Below are positions 36,196 through 45,684 of a DNA stretch of 64,000 nucleotides, in pieces; the stretch's first letter is position 1, and each line of letters starts with the position of its first letter. The stretch covers positions 186,001 through 250,000 of the forward strand of contig CAWDKL010000073.1 in NCBI GenBank assembly GCA_963802745.1, in the 5' to 3' direction. A program made the translations under genes and the position numbers. The DNA comes from JAJPKK01 sp963802745 (GTDB lineage Bacteria > Pseudomonadota > Alphaproteobacteria > Rhizobiales > Xanthobacteraceae). Under the pieces are notes generated by a model. That model had not been told where the DNA came from, ran no database searches, and worked only from the letters and a program-made list of their open reading frames with translations.

Positions 36196-36960
36196 ATGAG
36201 AACGATCCGATCGATTGCCGTGACCTCGGTGTTGGCGCTGCTGCCGCTCGGCGCCGGCGGCGCTGCGCACGCCGCCGAGATCAAGATGCTGGTTTCCAAC
36301 GCCATGAAGACCACGCTGGAGGAACTCGCCCCGCAGTTCGAGAAGGCGAGCGGGCACACGCTTGCCATCACGTACGGCGCGGCCTCCGAACTCAAGACCG
36401 ATATCCAGAAGGGCGCGGTGTTCGACGTCGCGATCCTTACGCCTGTGGTGATCGACACGCTCGTCAAGGAAGGCAAACTCAGTGCCGCCGGCGTGACGCC
36501 GATTGCGCGCGCCGGTTTCGGCATGGCGGTGCGCCGCGGCGCCCACAAGCCCGACATCGGCACCACCGAGGCGTTCAAGCGCGCGCTCCTGGAGGCGAAG
36601 GCGATCGCTTACGTGGAGGCGGGCGCGGGCTCGCCCTATTTCAAAAGCCTGCTCGATCGGTTCGGCATCGCCGACCAGGTCAAATCCAAGCTGAAGCCGC
36701 AGCCGACCAGCAACCCGGCCGCCAAAGCGGTCGCCAACGGCGAGGCGGAGATCGGCATCACGGCGATCAGCGAAATCCTCCCCTATGCTGGGGCCGAAGT
36801 CGCCGGGCCGCTGCCGGCGGACATCCAGTTTTATTCCGTCTCCGCCGCCGCCATCGCGGCCGGCATCAAGGACCCCGCGGCCGCCAAAGCCGTGATCGCG
36901 TTCCTCACCGCACCCGCTGCCATCACGGTGATTAAGGCCAAGGGACTGAGCCCAGGCTGA
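36196..36960 (+). CDS. ModA-like periplasmic substrate-binding protein
   Basis: This 254-residue protein has a signal peptide (ending AAHAA-E) and a type II periplasmic binding fold like molybdate/tungstate-binding ModA: LVSNAMKTTLEELAPQFEKASG, then FDVAILTPVVIDTLVKEG, then AYVEAGAGSPYF and GEAEIGITAISEIL. The Ala-rich and Gly-rich spacing fits extracellular anion or metabolite binding. No ABC permease or ATPase gene is adjacent, so it is an orphan receptor or works with a distant transporter. Its last 253 coding bases are also present at 30785-31037. The anion preference is not determinable here. Confidence 0.82.
   Translation: MRTIRSIAVTSVLALLPLGAGGAAHAAEIKMLVSNAMKTTLEELAPQFEKASGHTLAITYGAASELKTDIQKGAVFDVAILTPVVIDTLVKEGKLSAAGVTPIARAGFGMAVRRGAHKPDIGTTEAFKRALLEAKAIAYVEAGAGSPYFKSLLDRFGIADQVKSKLKPQPTSNPAAKAVANGEAEIGITAISEILPYAGAEVAGPLPADIQFYSVSAAAIAAGIKDPAAAKAVIAFLTAPAAITVIKAKGLSPG
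36697..36949 (+). repeat. 3' end of the modA-like gene (direct repeat 2)
   Basis: This is the intact-gene copy of the 253-base repeat also found at 30785-31037. The two copies are in the same orientation, 5912 bases apart, and differ at about twelve positions by eye with no gaps. Confidence 0.9.
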
Positions 36961-37133
36961 TCGCAGGCGCGGTGCGTTTGCTTTACCTCTCTGCGGTGGG
37001 GAGAGGTCACCGGCCCACGCGGTGGCCGAGAGATGGCAAGGCTGATCGTTGCCCGCAAAACCTCACACGAGCGGACGAGATGAACACGGCATTCCGCCAC
37101 AATGCCTTCAATGTGGAATCATAAGGTGCGCTG

Positions 37134-38540
37134 ATGCCTCCTGCCACGCTGCTCGATAAGATCTGGGCCTCCCACGCGATCTTGACGCGGCCGGACGGGG
37201 CGACGCTGCTCCATATCGACCGGCATCTGGTTCATGACGGCTCCGCCAATGCGTTCCGCATGCTGAAAGAGCGGGGTCTGCCCGTGCGCCGGCCCGACCG
37301 CACCTTCGCGACGCCCGACCATTACGTCCCGACGGTCAGCCACGATCTCGCCGCCATGCCTGAGGCGCACCGGCGCGCCATGGTCGAGGACCTGGCGGCC
37401 AATGCCGAGGCTTCCGGGGTGACGCTGTTCGGCCTCGCCGACCCGCGCCAGGGCATCGTCCACGTGGTCGGCCCGGAGCAGGGCTTAAGCCAGCCCGGCC
37501 TGGTCATGGTGTGCGGCGACAGTCATACCGCGACCCACGGGGCGCTCGGCGCGCTCGCCTTCGGGGTCGGAGCGTCGGAAGTGCACCACGTGCTGGCGAC
37601 GCAGACGCTGTGGCAGATCAAGCCGAAGAATTTGCGCGTTACCGTGGACGGTGTGCTGGCTCCCGGCGTGTGCGCCAAGGACGTGATCCTCGCCATCATC
37701 GCCAAAATCGGCGTCGCCGGCGGCGTCGGGCATGTGATCGAATATGCCGGCTCCGCGATCCGCGCGCTCGGCATCGCGGGGCGGCTCACCGTCTGCAACA
37801 TGTCGATCGAAGCCGGCGCCCGCGCCGGCATGGTGGCGCCGGACGACACAACCTTCACATATCTGCACGGACGACCCTATGCGCCCAAGGGCGCCGACTG
37901 GGACCGGGCGCTCGGTGCGTGGCGGTTGCTCGCCTCCGATGCCGGAGCGCACTTCGATCGCGAGGTCAGGCTCGAAGCGGCGGAGATCGCCCCGATGGTG
38001 ACCTGGGGCACGAGCCCCGAGGCCGCGGCGCCGATCACCGGCCGGGTGCCGGACCCGGCAGACGAGCCGATCGCCTCAAAGCGCGACGCCATGGAGCGCG
38101 CGCTCGCCTACATGCACCTCACGCCCGGAACGCCGTTTGCCGAGATCGCAGTGGATCGCGTGTTCATCGGCTCCTGCACCAACAGCCGCATCGAGGATTT
38201 GCGCGCCGCCGCAAACGTGCTCGACGGGCGCCGCGCGGTCGTGCCGACCATCGCGGTTCCGGGATCGGGCCTCGTCAAGGCGCAGGCCGAGGCGGAGGGC
38301 CTGGACACGATCTTCCGCCGCGCCGGGGTCGAATGGCGCGAGGCCGGCTGCTCCATGTGCGTCGCCATGAACGGCGACGTCGTCGCGCCCGGCGAGCGCT
38401 GCGCCTCCACCTCCAACCGCAATTTCGTCGGCCGCCAGGGCCGCGGCGCGCGCACGCACCTCCTGAGCCCCGCCATGGCGGCGGCGGCCGCCGTCACCGG
38501 CCGGCTCACCGACGTGCGCCAATTTACCACGAGGCCGTAA
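37134..38540 (+). CDS. leuC: 3-isopropylmalate dehydratase large subunit
   Basis: This 468-residue aconitase-family enzyme isomerises 2- to 3-isopropylmalate in leucine synthesis together with LeuD. The [4Fe-4S] cysteine ligands are in FIGSCTNSR and GCSMC. VCGDSHTATHGALGALAFG and HVLATQTLWQ are typical of LeuC. Length is normal. The stop codon is immediately followed by the leuD ATG. The gene follows a ModA-like protein by 173 bases and is probably separately transcribed. A related aconitase-type hydratase (for example for citraconate) cannot be excluded, but LeuC is the best reading. Confidence 0.93.
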   Translation: MPPATLLDKIWASHAILTRPDGATLLHIDRHLVHDGSANAFRMLKERGLPVRRPDRTFATPDHYVPTVSHDLAAMPEAHRRAMVEDLAANAEASGVTLFGLADPRQGIVHVVGPEQGLSQPGLVMVCGDSHTATHGALGALAFGVGASEVHHVLATQTLWQIKPKNLRVTVDGVLAPGVCAKDVILAIIAKIGVAGGVGHVIEYAGSAIRALGIAGRLTVCNMSIEAGARAGMVAPDDTTFTYLHGRPYAPKGADWDRALGAWRLLASDAGAHFDREVRLEAAEIAPMVTWGTSPEAAAPITGRVPDPADEPIASKRDAMERALAYMHLTPGTPFAEIAVDRVFIGSCTNSRIEDLRAAANVLDGRRAVVPTIAVPGSGLVKAQAEAEGLDTIFRRAGVEWREAGCSMCVAMNGDVVAPGERCASTSNRNFVGRQGRGARTHLLSPAMAAAAAVTGRLTDVRQFTTRP

Positions 38541-39146
38541 ATGGAACCGTTCGTTCGCGTGGATGCCGTTGCGGTGCCGCTCAGTGCGCCCAACATCGAC
38601 ACCGACCAGATCATCCCGGCGCGCTTCATGTGGCGCAAGAAGACCGACGGCTGGGGGCACCTGCTGTTCCACGACCTGCGCTTCGACGAGGCCGGCGCGC
38701 CACGGCCGGATTTCGTGCTCAACCGCGCCGGCTACGCGGGCGCCCGCATCGTGGTGGCGGACCGCAATTTCGGCTGCGGGTCGTCCCGCGAGATCGCCGT
38801 GTGGACGCTCTACGACTACGGCATCCGCGCGGTGCTGGCGGAGAGTTTCGGTGACATCTTTTTCAACAACTGCTTCCAGAACGGCCTGCTGCCGGTGGTG
38901 CTGCCGGCCGGCCGGGTGGCGGCACTGCGCACGCTGTTGGAACAGGCACCCGGCAGCCGCATCGCGGTCGACCTCGAAGCCCAGACCGTCACCGGGCCGG
39001 ATGGCATCGTGGACTCCTTCACGATCGACCCGTTCCGCAAGATGTGCCTGCTCGCCGGCACCGATGATGTGTCGTTCACGCTCGGCCACAGTGAGCAGAT
39101 TGCGGCCTTCGAGCGGGCCTACGAGGCCAGGGTGCCGTGGCTGTGA
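38541..39146 (+). CDS. leuD: 3-isopropylmalate dehydratase small subunit
   Basis: This 201-residue swivel-domain subunit completes the LeuCD heterodimer. The NIDTDQIIPARF segment near the N-terminus and ADRNFGCGSSREIAVW are conserved in LeuD. The start codon directly abuts the leuC stop, so expression is coupled. Length is typical. No other leucine genes are in the window. Confidence 0.93.
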   Translation: MEPFVRVDAVAVPLSAPNIDTDQIIPARFMWRKKTDGWGHLLFHDLRFDEAGAPRPDFVLNRAGYAGARIVVADRNFGCGSSREIAVWTLYDYGIRAVLAESFGDIFFNNCFQNGLLPVVLPAGRVAALRTLLEQAPGSRIAVDLEAQTVTGPDGIVDSFTIDPFRKMCLLAGTDDVSFTLGHSEQIAAFERAYEARVPWL

Positions 39147-39474
39147 CGCGGCTATGAGCCATTGACCTCGACCATTGCCCTGACCTCTCAGGCCGTTCGG
39201 TCCGCCATGCCGTTTACGCCTCGCCGATTCACATCCGAAGTATCCGAAGTAGAATGGGCTTGCATTGTTGCGCTTTGGATGCGAATCCACGAAAGGCATT
39301 TTCTGGCTGGCCAACCCAATGCCCGCCGATGCCCCGTGGTTCCATCAAAGCGAGCCTCACAACATAATTATTTCCGGCATCGAATTATATGTGCAGCGTT
39401 TCCAGTACCTCGGCGGACCGTTTATCTCGCGTAAATCAAATGGTAGGCAAAGTGACTGGAACCGAGCAAGCGCG
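39147..39474. other. Convergent intergenic region between leuD and gcvH
   Basis: These 328 bases have a lower GC content than both flanks. A 103-codon frame starting at 39265 runs through into gcvH on the other strand and I do not believe it. Terminators for both genes are expected here but none is convincing. Confidence 0.4.
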
Positions 39475-39837
39475 TTATTTACTGATCGTTTCGTAGGCCT
39501 GCGGGTCCAGCAGGGCGTCGAGTTCGGCCCGATCGCGGATTTTCATTTTGAACAGCCAGCCGTCGCCCCCCGGTGAAGCATTGACCAAACCCGGCTCGCC
39601 GCCGAGCCGGTCGTTGATGGCGATGACCTCACCGCCGACCGGCGCATAAACGTCGGCGGCGGCTTTGACCAACTCGACCGTGCACGCGACGGCGCCTTTA
39701 TCGAAACCGGCGCCGACGGCGGGCAGATCGACGAACACCAGGTCGCCGAGCTTTTCCTGCGCGAATTGCGTGATGCCGACGGTCCCGATATCGCCGTCGA
39801 CGCTGATCCATTCATGATCGGCGGTGAATTTCAGCAT
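39475..39837 (-). CDS. gcvH: Glycine cleavage system H protein
   Basis: This 120-residue lipoyl carrier shuttles the aminomethyl group between P, T and L proteins. The lipoyl lysine is Lys58 in VELVKAAADVYAP. The N-terminal HEWISVDGDIGTVGIT and the EKLGDLVFVDLPAVG block are characteristic. GAGGAG lies upstream of the ATG. It is the last gene of the leftward gcv operon, 18 bases after gcvT. Confidence 0.95.
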   Translation of the reverse strand: MLKFTADHEWISVDGDIGTVGITQFAQEKLGDLVFVDLPAVGAGFDKGAVACTVELVKAAADVYAPVGGEVIAINDRLGGEPGLVNASPGGDGWLFKMKIRDRAELDALLDPQAYETISK

Positions 39838-39855
39838 GATTGGTCTCCTCGCGGT

Positions 39856-41006
39856 TCAGCGGTGCTTGTAGTGCGGCGGAACGAAGGGAAGTGCGGCGAC
39901 CGTGACCGGCAGCCGCTTGCCGCGGACATCGGCAAAAACGCGGGTTCCGGCCATGGCCGCTTCGACCGGCAGATATCCCATTGCAACCGGAGCATCGAGA
40001 CTGATCCCGAAGCCGCCCGAGGTGACGATGCCGGCCGGCGCGGCGTCATGCCTCACCGAGAAAAAGCGGAGCCGCCCGCACGTACCGGTGCGCGCCCTTC
40101 CGGTCGCAGGCCGACCCGCCGTCGAGCCGGGCCGTCGGAGAGTTGGCGCAAGATCTGTTCGTCACCCGGGAATCCGCCAGGACGCGCACCGCCGCGGCGG
40201 CGCGAGGCGGGAATGGTCCATGCCAATGCGGCCTCCACCGGGGTGGTTTGTTCATCGAGGTCGGCCCCGTAAAGGCACAGTCCGGCTTCGAGCCGCAGGG
40301 TATCGCGGGCACCGAGGCCGGCCGGAGCGACGGTTGCATCGCCCAGCAGGGCATCGAAAAGTGCCTCCGCCCGCTCGCCCGCGATGCTGATTTCGAAGCC
40401 GTCTTCGCCCGTATAGCCGGACCGAGACACCAGGCAGGTCTCGCCGATCAAGGTGATGGGGCGGGCATCCATAAATCGCATGCCGGTGGCTTCAGGCGCC
40501 AATCGCGCCAGCGCCGCCTCGGCCAACGGTCCCTGCAGCGCGAGCAGCGCGCGATCATCCAAGACATCGATGTGGCAAGCATCCGCCAGACGATCACGCA
40601 AATGCGCGATATCCACATCCTTGCGGCCGGCATTGACCACCAGCCGCAAATGATCTCCCTGATTGGAAACCATGAGGTCATCGATCACACCGCCGGCCGC
40701 ATTGGTGAACAGGGTGTAGCGCTGTCGTTCCGGAGCCAAAGCGTCGATATCGCCGGGCACCAGCGTTTCGAGCGCGCGAGCGGCATCCTGTACGCCGCCG
40801 GAGTGCGGGCGCAGCACGATCTGGCCCATATGCGAGACATCGAACAAACCGGCCGCCGTGCGCGTATGCAGATGCTCGCGGATGATGCCGTCGCCGTACT
40901 GCAACGGCATCTCGTAACCCGCAAACGGCACCATGCGGGCGCCGAGCCGCACATGCATCGCGTAGAGCGGGGTGCGCTTGAGCGCCGGGGCCGCATCGGG
41001 TTCCAC
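39856..41006 (-). pseudogene. gcvT: Glycine cleavage T protein (aminomethyltransferase), frameshifted
   Basis: GcvT transfers the aminomethyl group from H protein to tetrahydrofolate. The frame starts GTG at 41006 and runs through FDVSHMGQI and SRSGYTGEDGFEI, but stops early at 40053 after GSAFSR. At the five-base A-run 40061-40065 (TTTTT on the coding strand) one base seems missing; adding it gives SVRHDAAPAGIVTSGGFG and RGKLPVTVAALPF-like ending (RGKRLPVTVAALPFV), with the stop at 39856 and a normal length of about 383 residues. As written, the C-terminal ~65 residues are lost. The rest of the operon is intact, so sequencing error deserves a check. Confidence 0.88.
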
Positions 41007-41028
41007 CTGGATACCTCTCCTCTGCGGC

Positions 41029-42513
41029 TTATGTCCCGACGGGGGCCGCGCGATCCGTCAGCACGAGTTCCCGCGCCGCCTTCAACTCATCGAGCCGGCG
41101 GACGGGCGTTTTATGCGGCGCGGTCTTGACGAGCGCCGGGTCGCTGCCGGCTTCATCGGCGATCGCCCGCATGGCGGCCACGAAGGCGTCAAGCGTCGGC
41201 TTGGCCTCGGTTTCGGTCGGCTCGATCATCAGCGCTTCGGGCACGATCAGGGGAAAATAATTGGTCGGCGGATGGAAGCCGTAGTCGAGCAGCCGCTTGG
41301 CGACGTCGAGGGCGCGAACGCCGGTGCCCGGCAATGCGCCGGAACAAACGAATTCATGCATGTTGATGCGGTCGAACGGAACGTGAAAACAATCGCGCAA
41401 TTTCACCCGCAGATAATTGGCATTGAGCACTGCGTGCTCGGAATTGGCCCGCAAACCATCGGCGCCGTGACGCCGGATATACGCATAGGCGCGCACCAGC
41501 ATGCCGAAATTGCCCGAAAACGGTGCTACGCGCCCGATCGATTGGGGCGGCATGGCGAAGCCATAGCTTGGTTTATCGCCCCCCGGGGCGACGGTAACGA
41601 CCGGCCCGGGGAGAAAATCTGCAAGCCGTGCGGATACGCCGACCGGCCCCGACCCAGGTCCGCCGCCGCCATGCGGGGTCGAAAAGGTTTTGTGCAGATT
41701 ATAGTGCATCACATCGAAACCGAGATCGCCGGGACGCACGATGCCGGCGATGGCATTCAAATTGGCTCCGTCGCCGTAGACCAAGCCGCCGCAGCCGTGA
41801 ACCAGCTGCACGACCTGCTCGATCTGTTCCTCGAACAGCCCCAGCGTATTCGGGTTGGTGATCATGATGGCGGCGACGGTGTCGTCGCAGGCGGCACGCA
41901 AAGCTTCGAGATCGACGTTGCCACGCGCGTCGCTCGGCAGTTCGACCGCCATGAAGCCCGCCATCGTGGTCGAGGCCGGATTGGTGCCATGCGCCGAATC
42001 CGGAATCAGGACGCGGGAACGCTTGGTGTCGCCGCGGACATGATGATAGGCCCGGATCATCAGCAATCCGGTGAACTCCCCATGGGCACCGGCGGCCGGC
42101 TGCAGCGATACGGCGGCAAATCCGCCGATTGCCGCAAGCCACTGCTGTAGTTCAAACATCAGCGCAAGATTGCCCTGCACGGTCTGCGGCCCCTGGAGCG
42201 GGTGCGTCTGCGCAAAGCCGCCTAGCCGCGCGATCTCCTCATTTTCCTTGGGGTTGAACTTCATGGTGCAGGAACCGAGCGGATAAAATCCGCTGTTGAC
42301 GCCGAAATTGCGCTGCGACAACGCCAGATAATGGCGCACCACGTCGAGCTGCGACAGCTCGGGCAATCCGCAGTCCTCGCGCAGTTCATCGGCCGGCAGG
42401 GGCGCGAGCGGAACGTCCGGCGCCGGCAGGTCGATGCCGTGGCGGCCGGGCACGCTCAGCTCATAAACCGTCGGAATGGTTTTGACATTCATGGGTTTTG
42501 GCCCGTCCTGCAT
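41029..42513 (-). CDS. gcvPB: Glycine dehydrogenase (decarboxylating) subunit 2
   Basis: This 494-residue C-terminal-type P-protein subunit decarboxylates glycine with PLP. The PLP lysine is in NLHKTFSTPHGGGGPG. The SAHGTNPASTTMAG and GDGANLNAIAG blocks are conserved. The split P-protein (PA + PB) is the form used here instead of the single long GcvP. I chose ATG 42513, with AAGGAC upstream and four bases after the gcvPA stop; MNVKT a few codons later is an alternative. Confidence 0.94.
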   Translation of the reverse strand: MQDGPKPMNVKTIPTVYELSVPGRHGIDLPAPDVPLAPLPADELREDCGLPELSQLDVVRHYLALSQRNFGVNSGFYPLGSCTMKFNPKENEEIARLGGFAQTHPLQGPQTVQGNLALMFELQQWLAAIGGFAAVSLQPAAGAHGEFTGLLMIRAYHHVRGDTKRSRVLIPDSAHGTNPASTTMAGFMAVELPSDARGNVDLEALRAACDDTVAAIMITNPNTLGLFEEQIEQVVQLVHGCGGLVYGDGANLNAIAGIVRPGDLGFDVMHYNLHKTFSTPHGGGGPGSGPVGVSARLADFLPGPVVTVAPGGDKPSYGFAMPPQSIGRVAPFSGNFGMLVRAYAYIRRHGADGLRANSEHAVLNANYLRVKLRDCFHVPFDRINMHEFVCSGALPGTGVRALDVAKRLLDYGFHPPTNYFPLIVPEALMIEPTETEAKPTLDAFVAAMRAIADEAGSDPALVKTAPHKTPVRRLDELKAARELVLTDRAAPVGT

Positions 42514-42517
42514 GATG

Positions 42518-43882
42518 TCAGTCCTTTCCCGAGGCGATCCGCCGCAGCGCATCTACCAGGCCATCGATGGCGGCGCGGGTGTTGAGTTCGGTCACCGCCA
42601 GCAGCATGTGGTCGGCGAGATGCGGATAGTCGCGGCCGAGATCATAGCCGCCGATGATGCCATGCCGTTCGCACAAGATCCGGTTGACCTCGCCGGCGGA
42701 CCGCGGCAGCCGCACAACGAATTCCTTGAAAAAGTCGCGCGAAGGGGCCTGTGGATTGACCGCGATGCCCGGCAGCCGCGCGATTTCGGCGGCCGCATAG
42801 TGACTCTTGTGGAAGCACAGTTCGGCGACGTCGCACAGCCCCTGCCGGCCCATCGCCGACATATAGGTCGCGGCGGCAAGCGCGCAGAGCGCCGAATTGG
42901 TGCAGATATTGCTGGTCGCCTTGGCGCGACGAATATGCTGCTCGCGCGTTGCCAGCGTGAGCACGTAGCCGCGCTTGCCCTCTGCATCGACGGTTTCGCC
43001 GACGAGGTGGCCCGATAGCCGCCGTACGTGCTCTTTGCGCGCCGCAAATATGCCGAGATGCGGCCCGCCGTATGAGGGCGCAATCCCGAGCGGTTGACCT
43101 TCCGCCACCACCACATCCGCCCCATAGGCGCCGGGGGGACGCAGCAGGCCGAGCGCGATCGGGTCGGCGATCACGATGAGCAGTGCGCCCGCACGATGAA
43201 CCGCATCGGCAAGGCCGTCAACCGGTTCGCACTGCCCGAAGAAATTTGGGTTTTGGATCACCAGTGCCGCGGTGTCGCGGTCGATCAGCCCACGCAGGTC
43301 ATCGAATTGCGCGGTGTGATCTTCATCGCCGGTGATCTTTGCCGCATGGGTGCCGCGGAGATAGGTCCGTACCACCGCGCGGTACTGGGGATGAACGGCC
43401 GGCGACATGATGATCTTGCCGCGTCGTCCCTGCGCTACGTTCAGCGCCAGCAGCACCGCTTCGGCGAGCGCCGTGGCGCCGTCATAGTGGCTCGCATTGC
43501 TGACCTCCATGCCGGTCAGCCGGCAGATCATGCTCTGATATTCGAACAGCGCCTGCAGCATCCCCTGGCTGGTTTCCGGCTGATACTGCGTATAGGAGGT
43601 ATAAAACTCGCCGCGGCGCAGCACGTAATCGACGACCGCGGGCCGGAAGTGGTGATAGACCCCGGCGCCCAGAAACGAGCGCGACGGATCGACGCCGAAA
43701 TTGCGCTGCGCCAGGGACTGCATCTCGGCGGTGATTTCCAGTTCCGACGCCGCCGCCGGGAGCGCCAGCTTGGGGAACCGCACGCCGGCCGGGACATCCG
43801 CGAACAGGTCGTCCAGGCGCGACACCCCGATTGCCGCCAGCATGTCGTGCGTCTCGGATGCCGTGTGCGGCACGTAGGACAT
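42518..43882 (-). CDS. gcvPA: Glycine dehydrogenase (decarboxylating) subunit 1
   Basis: This 454-residue N-terminal-type P-protein subunit forms the catalytic heterotetramer with GcvPB. It has YTSYTQYQPETSQGMLQALFE with the conserved PETSQG, then SNASHYDGATALAEA and YGGPHLGIFA. The ATG at 43882 has an excellent GGGAGG site seven bases upstream, so I reject the longer frame starting at 43951. The stop lies four bases before gcvPB. Confidence 0.95.
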   Translation of the reverse strand: MSYVPHTASETHDMLAAIGVSRLDDLFADVPAGVRFPKLALPAAASELEITAEMQSLAQRNFGVDPSRSFLGAGVYHHFRPAVVDYVLRRGEFYTSYTQYQPETSQGMLQALFEYQSMICRLTGMEVSNASHYDGATALAEAVLLALNVAQGRRGKIIMSPAVHPQYRAVVRTYLRGTHAAKITGDEDHTAQFDDLRGLIDRDTAALVIQNPNFFGQCEPVDGLADAVHRAGALLIVIADPIALGLLRPPGAYGADVVVAEGQPLGIAPSYGGPHLGIFAARKEHVRRLSGHLVGETVDAEGKRGYVLTLATREQHIRRAKATSNICTNSALCALAAATYMSAMGRQGLCDVAELCFHKSHYAAAEIARLPGIAVNPQAPSRDFFKEFVVRLPRSAGEVNRILCERHGIIGGYDLGRDYPHLADHMLLAVTELNTRAAIDGLVDALRRIASGKD

Positions 43883-43951
43883 CGATCCTCCCTTCACTAC
43901 TTTTTTCCCCGCGCCGCCGATCTGTCGATCGCTACGCGGAGCGGACCACAT

Positions 43952-45085
43952 TCATGCGGCGGTCCCGACCATGCGAAAGCGATGATACCCGACGATGACG
44001 GAATAGTACCTGCGCGAGATCAATGCGGCATCAAGCGCCGGATCCCCGGTGTCGAACCGCAGCACCGGTGTACGCGCAAGCTTTGCCGGGGTGGCGATGA
44101 TGAGGATGTTATCGGCACCAATGCGGCGGATGACCGCCGGGCTGAGCTGCTGATTGCCGCGGCCGAGCACGAACCCCTGCGCGCCTATCGGGCTGAGCAC
44201 GAGCCTCGCCGCGGAGTACCGTGGCAGCAGATCGAGGATCTGTCGTTCGTCAAAGTCCTTGCCCACCAACTTTCCGCCCGTAATCGCGTCCACACCCAGG
44301 AGCGTCTTGGCAACATGGAGGGCACGTCCGACCGCCTGGACGGAGCTGCCCGGCCCGAGCAAGTACAGCGTATCCGGCTGCGCGGCGATTTCTTCGCCCA
44401 AATGCGCCGCGATATCCTCTTTGACGGCCTCCTCGTCGGCCCCGGAAATCAGCGCCTTGCTGGCCTGCGTATAGGTCGGCTCGAACGGCGTGCGCGCCGC
44501 CATGTAAAGCCGCACCGCCCACTCGTCCCGGCGATATTTGTCCTCGTCGAGATCGACGATCTCCACATCGGCGGTCCCGATTTCGCCCGCAAGATAGCGC
44601 GCCAGGATTTGCGCCGTGCGGACCGGCGTGACGCCGAAAACCCCGGAATACATTTTAACCCCCGACGGAATCCCGAGCACCGGCACCGTCTGGCCGACGA
44701 TCGCGCAAATATCCCGCGCGGTGCCGTCGCCGCCGCAAAACAGCACCAGATCGACGCTGGCGGCCAGGAATTTCCTGGTCGCAATGCGGGTATCGTCCGC
44801 CGAAGGCGTTTCCGGCGGCGCATGCACCACGTCGATATTCGCAAAGGCGGCAGCCCGCAGCGCATCGAGCCCCATCTGGCCGGCGACCGTCAGCCAGTGA
44901 ATCGCTTGCGCTTGCGGCGTCCCGGCCACCAGGCGGAAGAGTTCCAGCAGCATTTCCTCCGCGCGGCCATTGGCAACCGGCACGGCCCCGCGTCGCACCG
45001 CCTCGTCCACGACCCCGTCGCTGCCCTTCAGCCCGACGCGGCCGCCCATTCCGGCGATCGGATTGATGACGAATCCTATCCGCAC
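43952..45085 (-). CDS. ATP-NAD kinase-like protein (AcoX type)
   Basis: This 377-residue protein of the NAD kinase/diacylglycerol kinase superfamily has the nucleotide-binding motif FCGGDGTARD, the opening RIGFVINPIAGMGG, and GIPSGVKMYSGVFGVTP. Such proteins (AcoX-like) are of unproven activity, possibly phosphorylating NAD or a related cofactor. The start is GTG at 45085 with GAGGGA upstream; an in-frame TTG at 45106 is less good. It heads the gcv operon, 69 bases before gcvPA, an arrangement that hints at a supporting role in glycine or one-carbon metabolism. Confidence 0.8.
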   Translation of the reverse strand: MRIGFVINPIAGMGGRVGLKGSDGVVDEAVRRGAVPVANGRAEEMLLELFRLVAGTPQAQAIHWLTVAGQMGLDALRAAAFANIDVVHAPPETPSADDTRIATRKFLAASVDLVLFCGGDGTARDICAIVGQTVPVLGIPSGVKMYSGVFGVTPVRTAQILARYLAGEIGTADVEIVDLDEDKYRRDEWAVRLYMAARTPFEPTYTQASKALISGADEEAVKEDIAAHLGEEIAAQPDTLYLLGPGSSVQAVGRALHVAKTLLGVDAITGGKLVGKDFDERQILDLLPRYSAARLVLSPIGAQGFVLGRGNQQLSPAVIRRIGADNILIIATPAKLARTPVLRFDTGDPALDAALISRRYYSVIVGYHRFRMVGTAA

Positions 45086-45220
45086 GAAATGTCCCTCAAT
45101 TGGCAAGCTATCGCTTGTTCAAGCGCAAGGCCAACCTTCGCACAGAGCAGCGGTTTCAGTTGCGTGATCTGCGGCGCTACCAAATAACGCGCCGCTGGCA
45201 GCGCCCGATGGCGCGCGCAT

Positions 45221-45571
45221 TTACCGCGCTGCCGTGACCTGAATCTCGACCTTCTTCTCCGGCCCCTGCAGCAGCGCCTCGATGCAGGCGCGCGCGGGCG
45301 CGCAGCCGGGCGGGACCCAGGCGTCCCACACCTTGTTCATTTCCTCCACGGTGCGAATGTCGGAAAGCCAGATGGTGGCCTTGAGCAGCTTCGATTTGTC
45401 GGTCCCGGCCTTGGCCAGATAGCCGTCGATGATGCCGAGAATCTCGGCGGTCTGCTCCGCCACCCCGCCATTGAGCGCCGTGCTGGCCGTGAAACCGGCG
45501 AGATAGACCGTGTCGCCGTGGATCACCGCCTTGCTCATGCGCGGACCGGTGTCGATGCGTTGGATGGTCAT
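45221..45571 (-). CDS. RidA family protein
   Basis: This 116-residue YjgF/YER057c/UK114 family protein normally hydrolyses reactive 2-aminoacrylate and other enamine/imine intermediates from PLP enzymes. It has RMSKAVIHGDTVYLAGFT, then TTAEIL-like QTAEILGIIDGYLAKAG and the catalytic-pocket region PPGCAPARACIEALL, whose Arg and Glu are the usual substrate-contacting residues. Its place just upstream of the glycine cleavage operon on the same strand suits a role beside PLP enzymes, though it is separated by about 135 bases. Confidence 0.9.
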   Translation of the reverse strand: MTIQRIDTGPRMSKAVIHGDTVYLAGFTASTALNGGVAEQTAEILGIIDGYLAKAGTDKSKLLKATIWLSDIRTVEEMNKVWDAWVPPGCAPARACIEALLQGPEKKVEIQVTAAR

Positions 45572-45684
45572 GGTGTCTCCTCGTTTCGGGTGTGGCTTGG
45601 GGGCATTGTTGGGGGCAATCTACAGGGACCTTCGGCCGACCCTACCGGCTTGCGTCCCTTGGAGGCAATTCTTCAATTGCGCTT

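Noticed and set aside
39265..39576. 103-codon + strand ORF between leuD and gcvH
   Set aside because: It reads through the 3' end of gcvH on the opposite strand and shows no recognisable domain or ribosome-binding site.
43094..45187. 697-codon frame opposite gcvPA and the NAD-kinase-like gene
   Set aside because: Antisense shadow of two well-conserved genes in GC-rich DNA.
45086..45220. Possible glycine riboswitch before the gcv operon
   Set aside because: The spacer lacks the paired GGAGAG-type and CACCGAAGG-type elements of a glycine aptamer.
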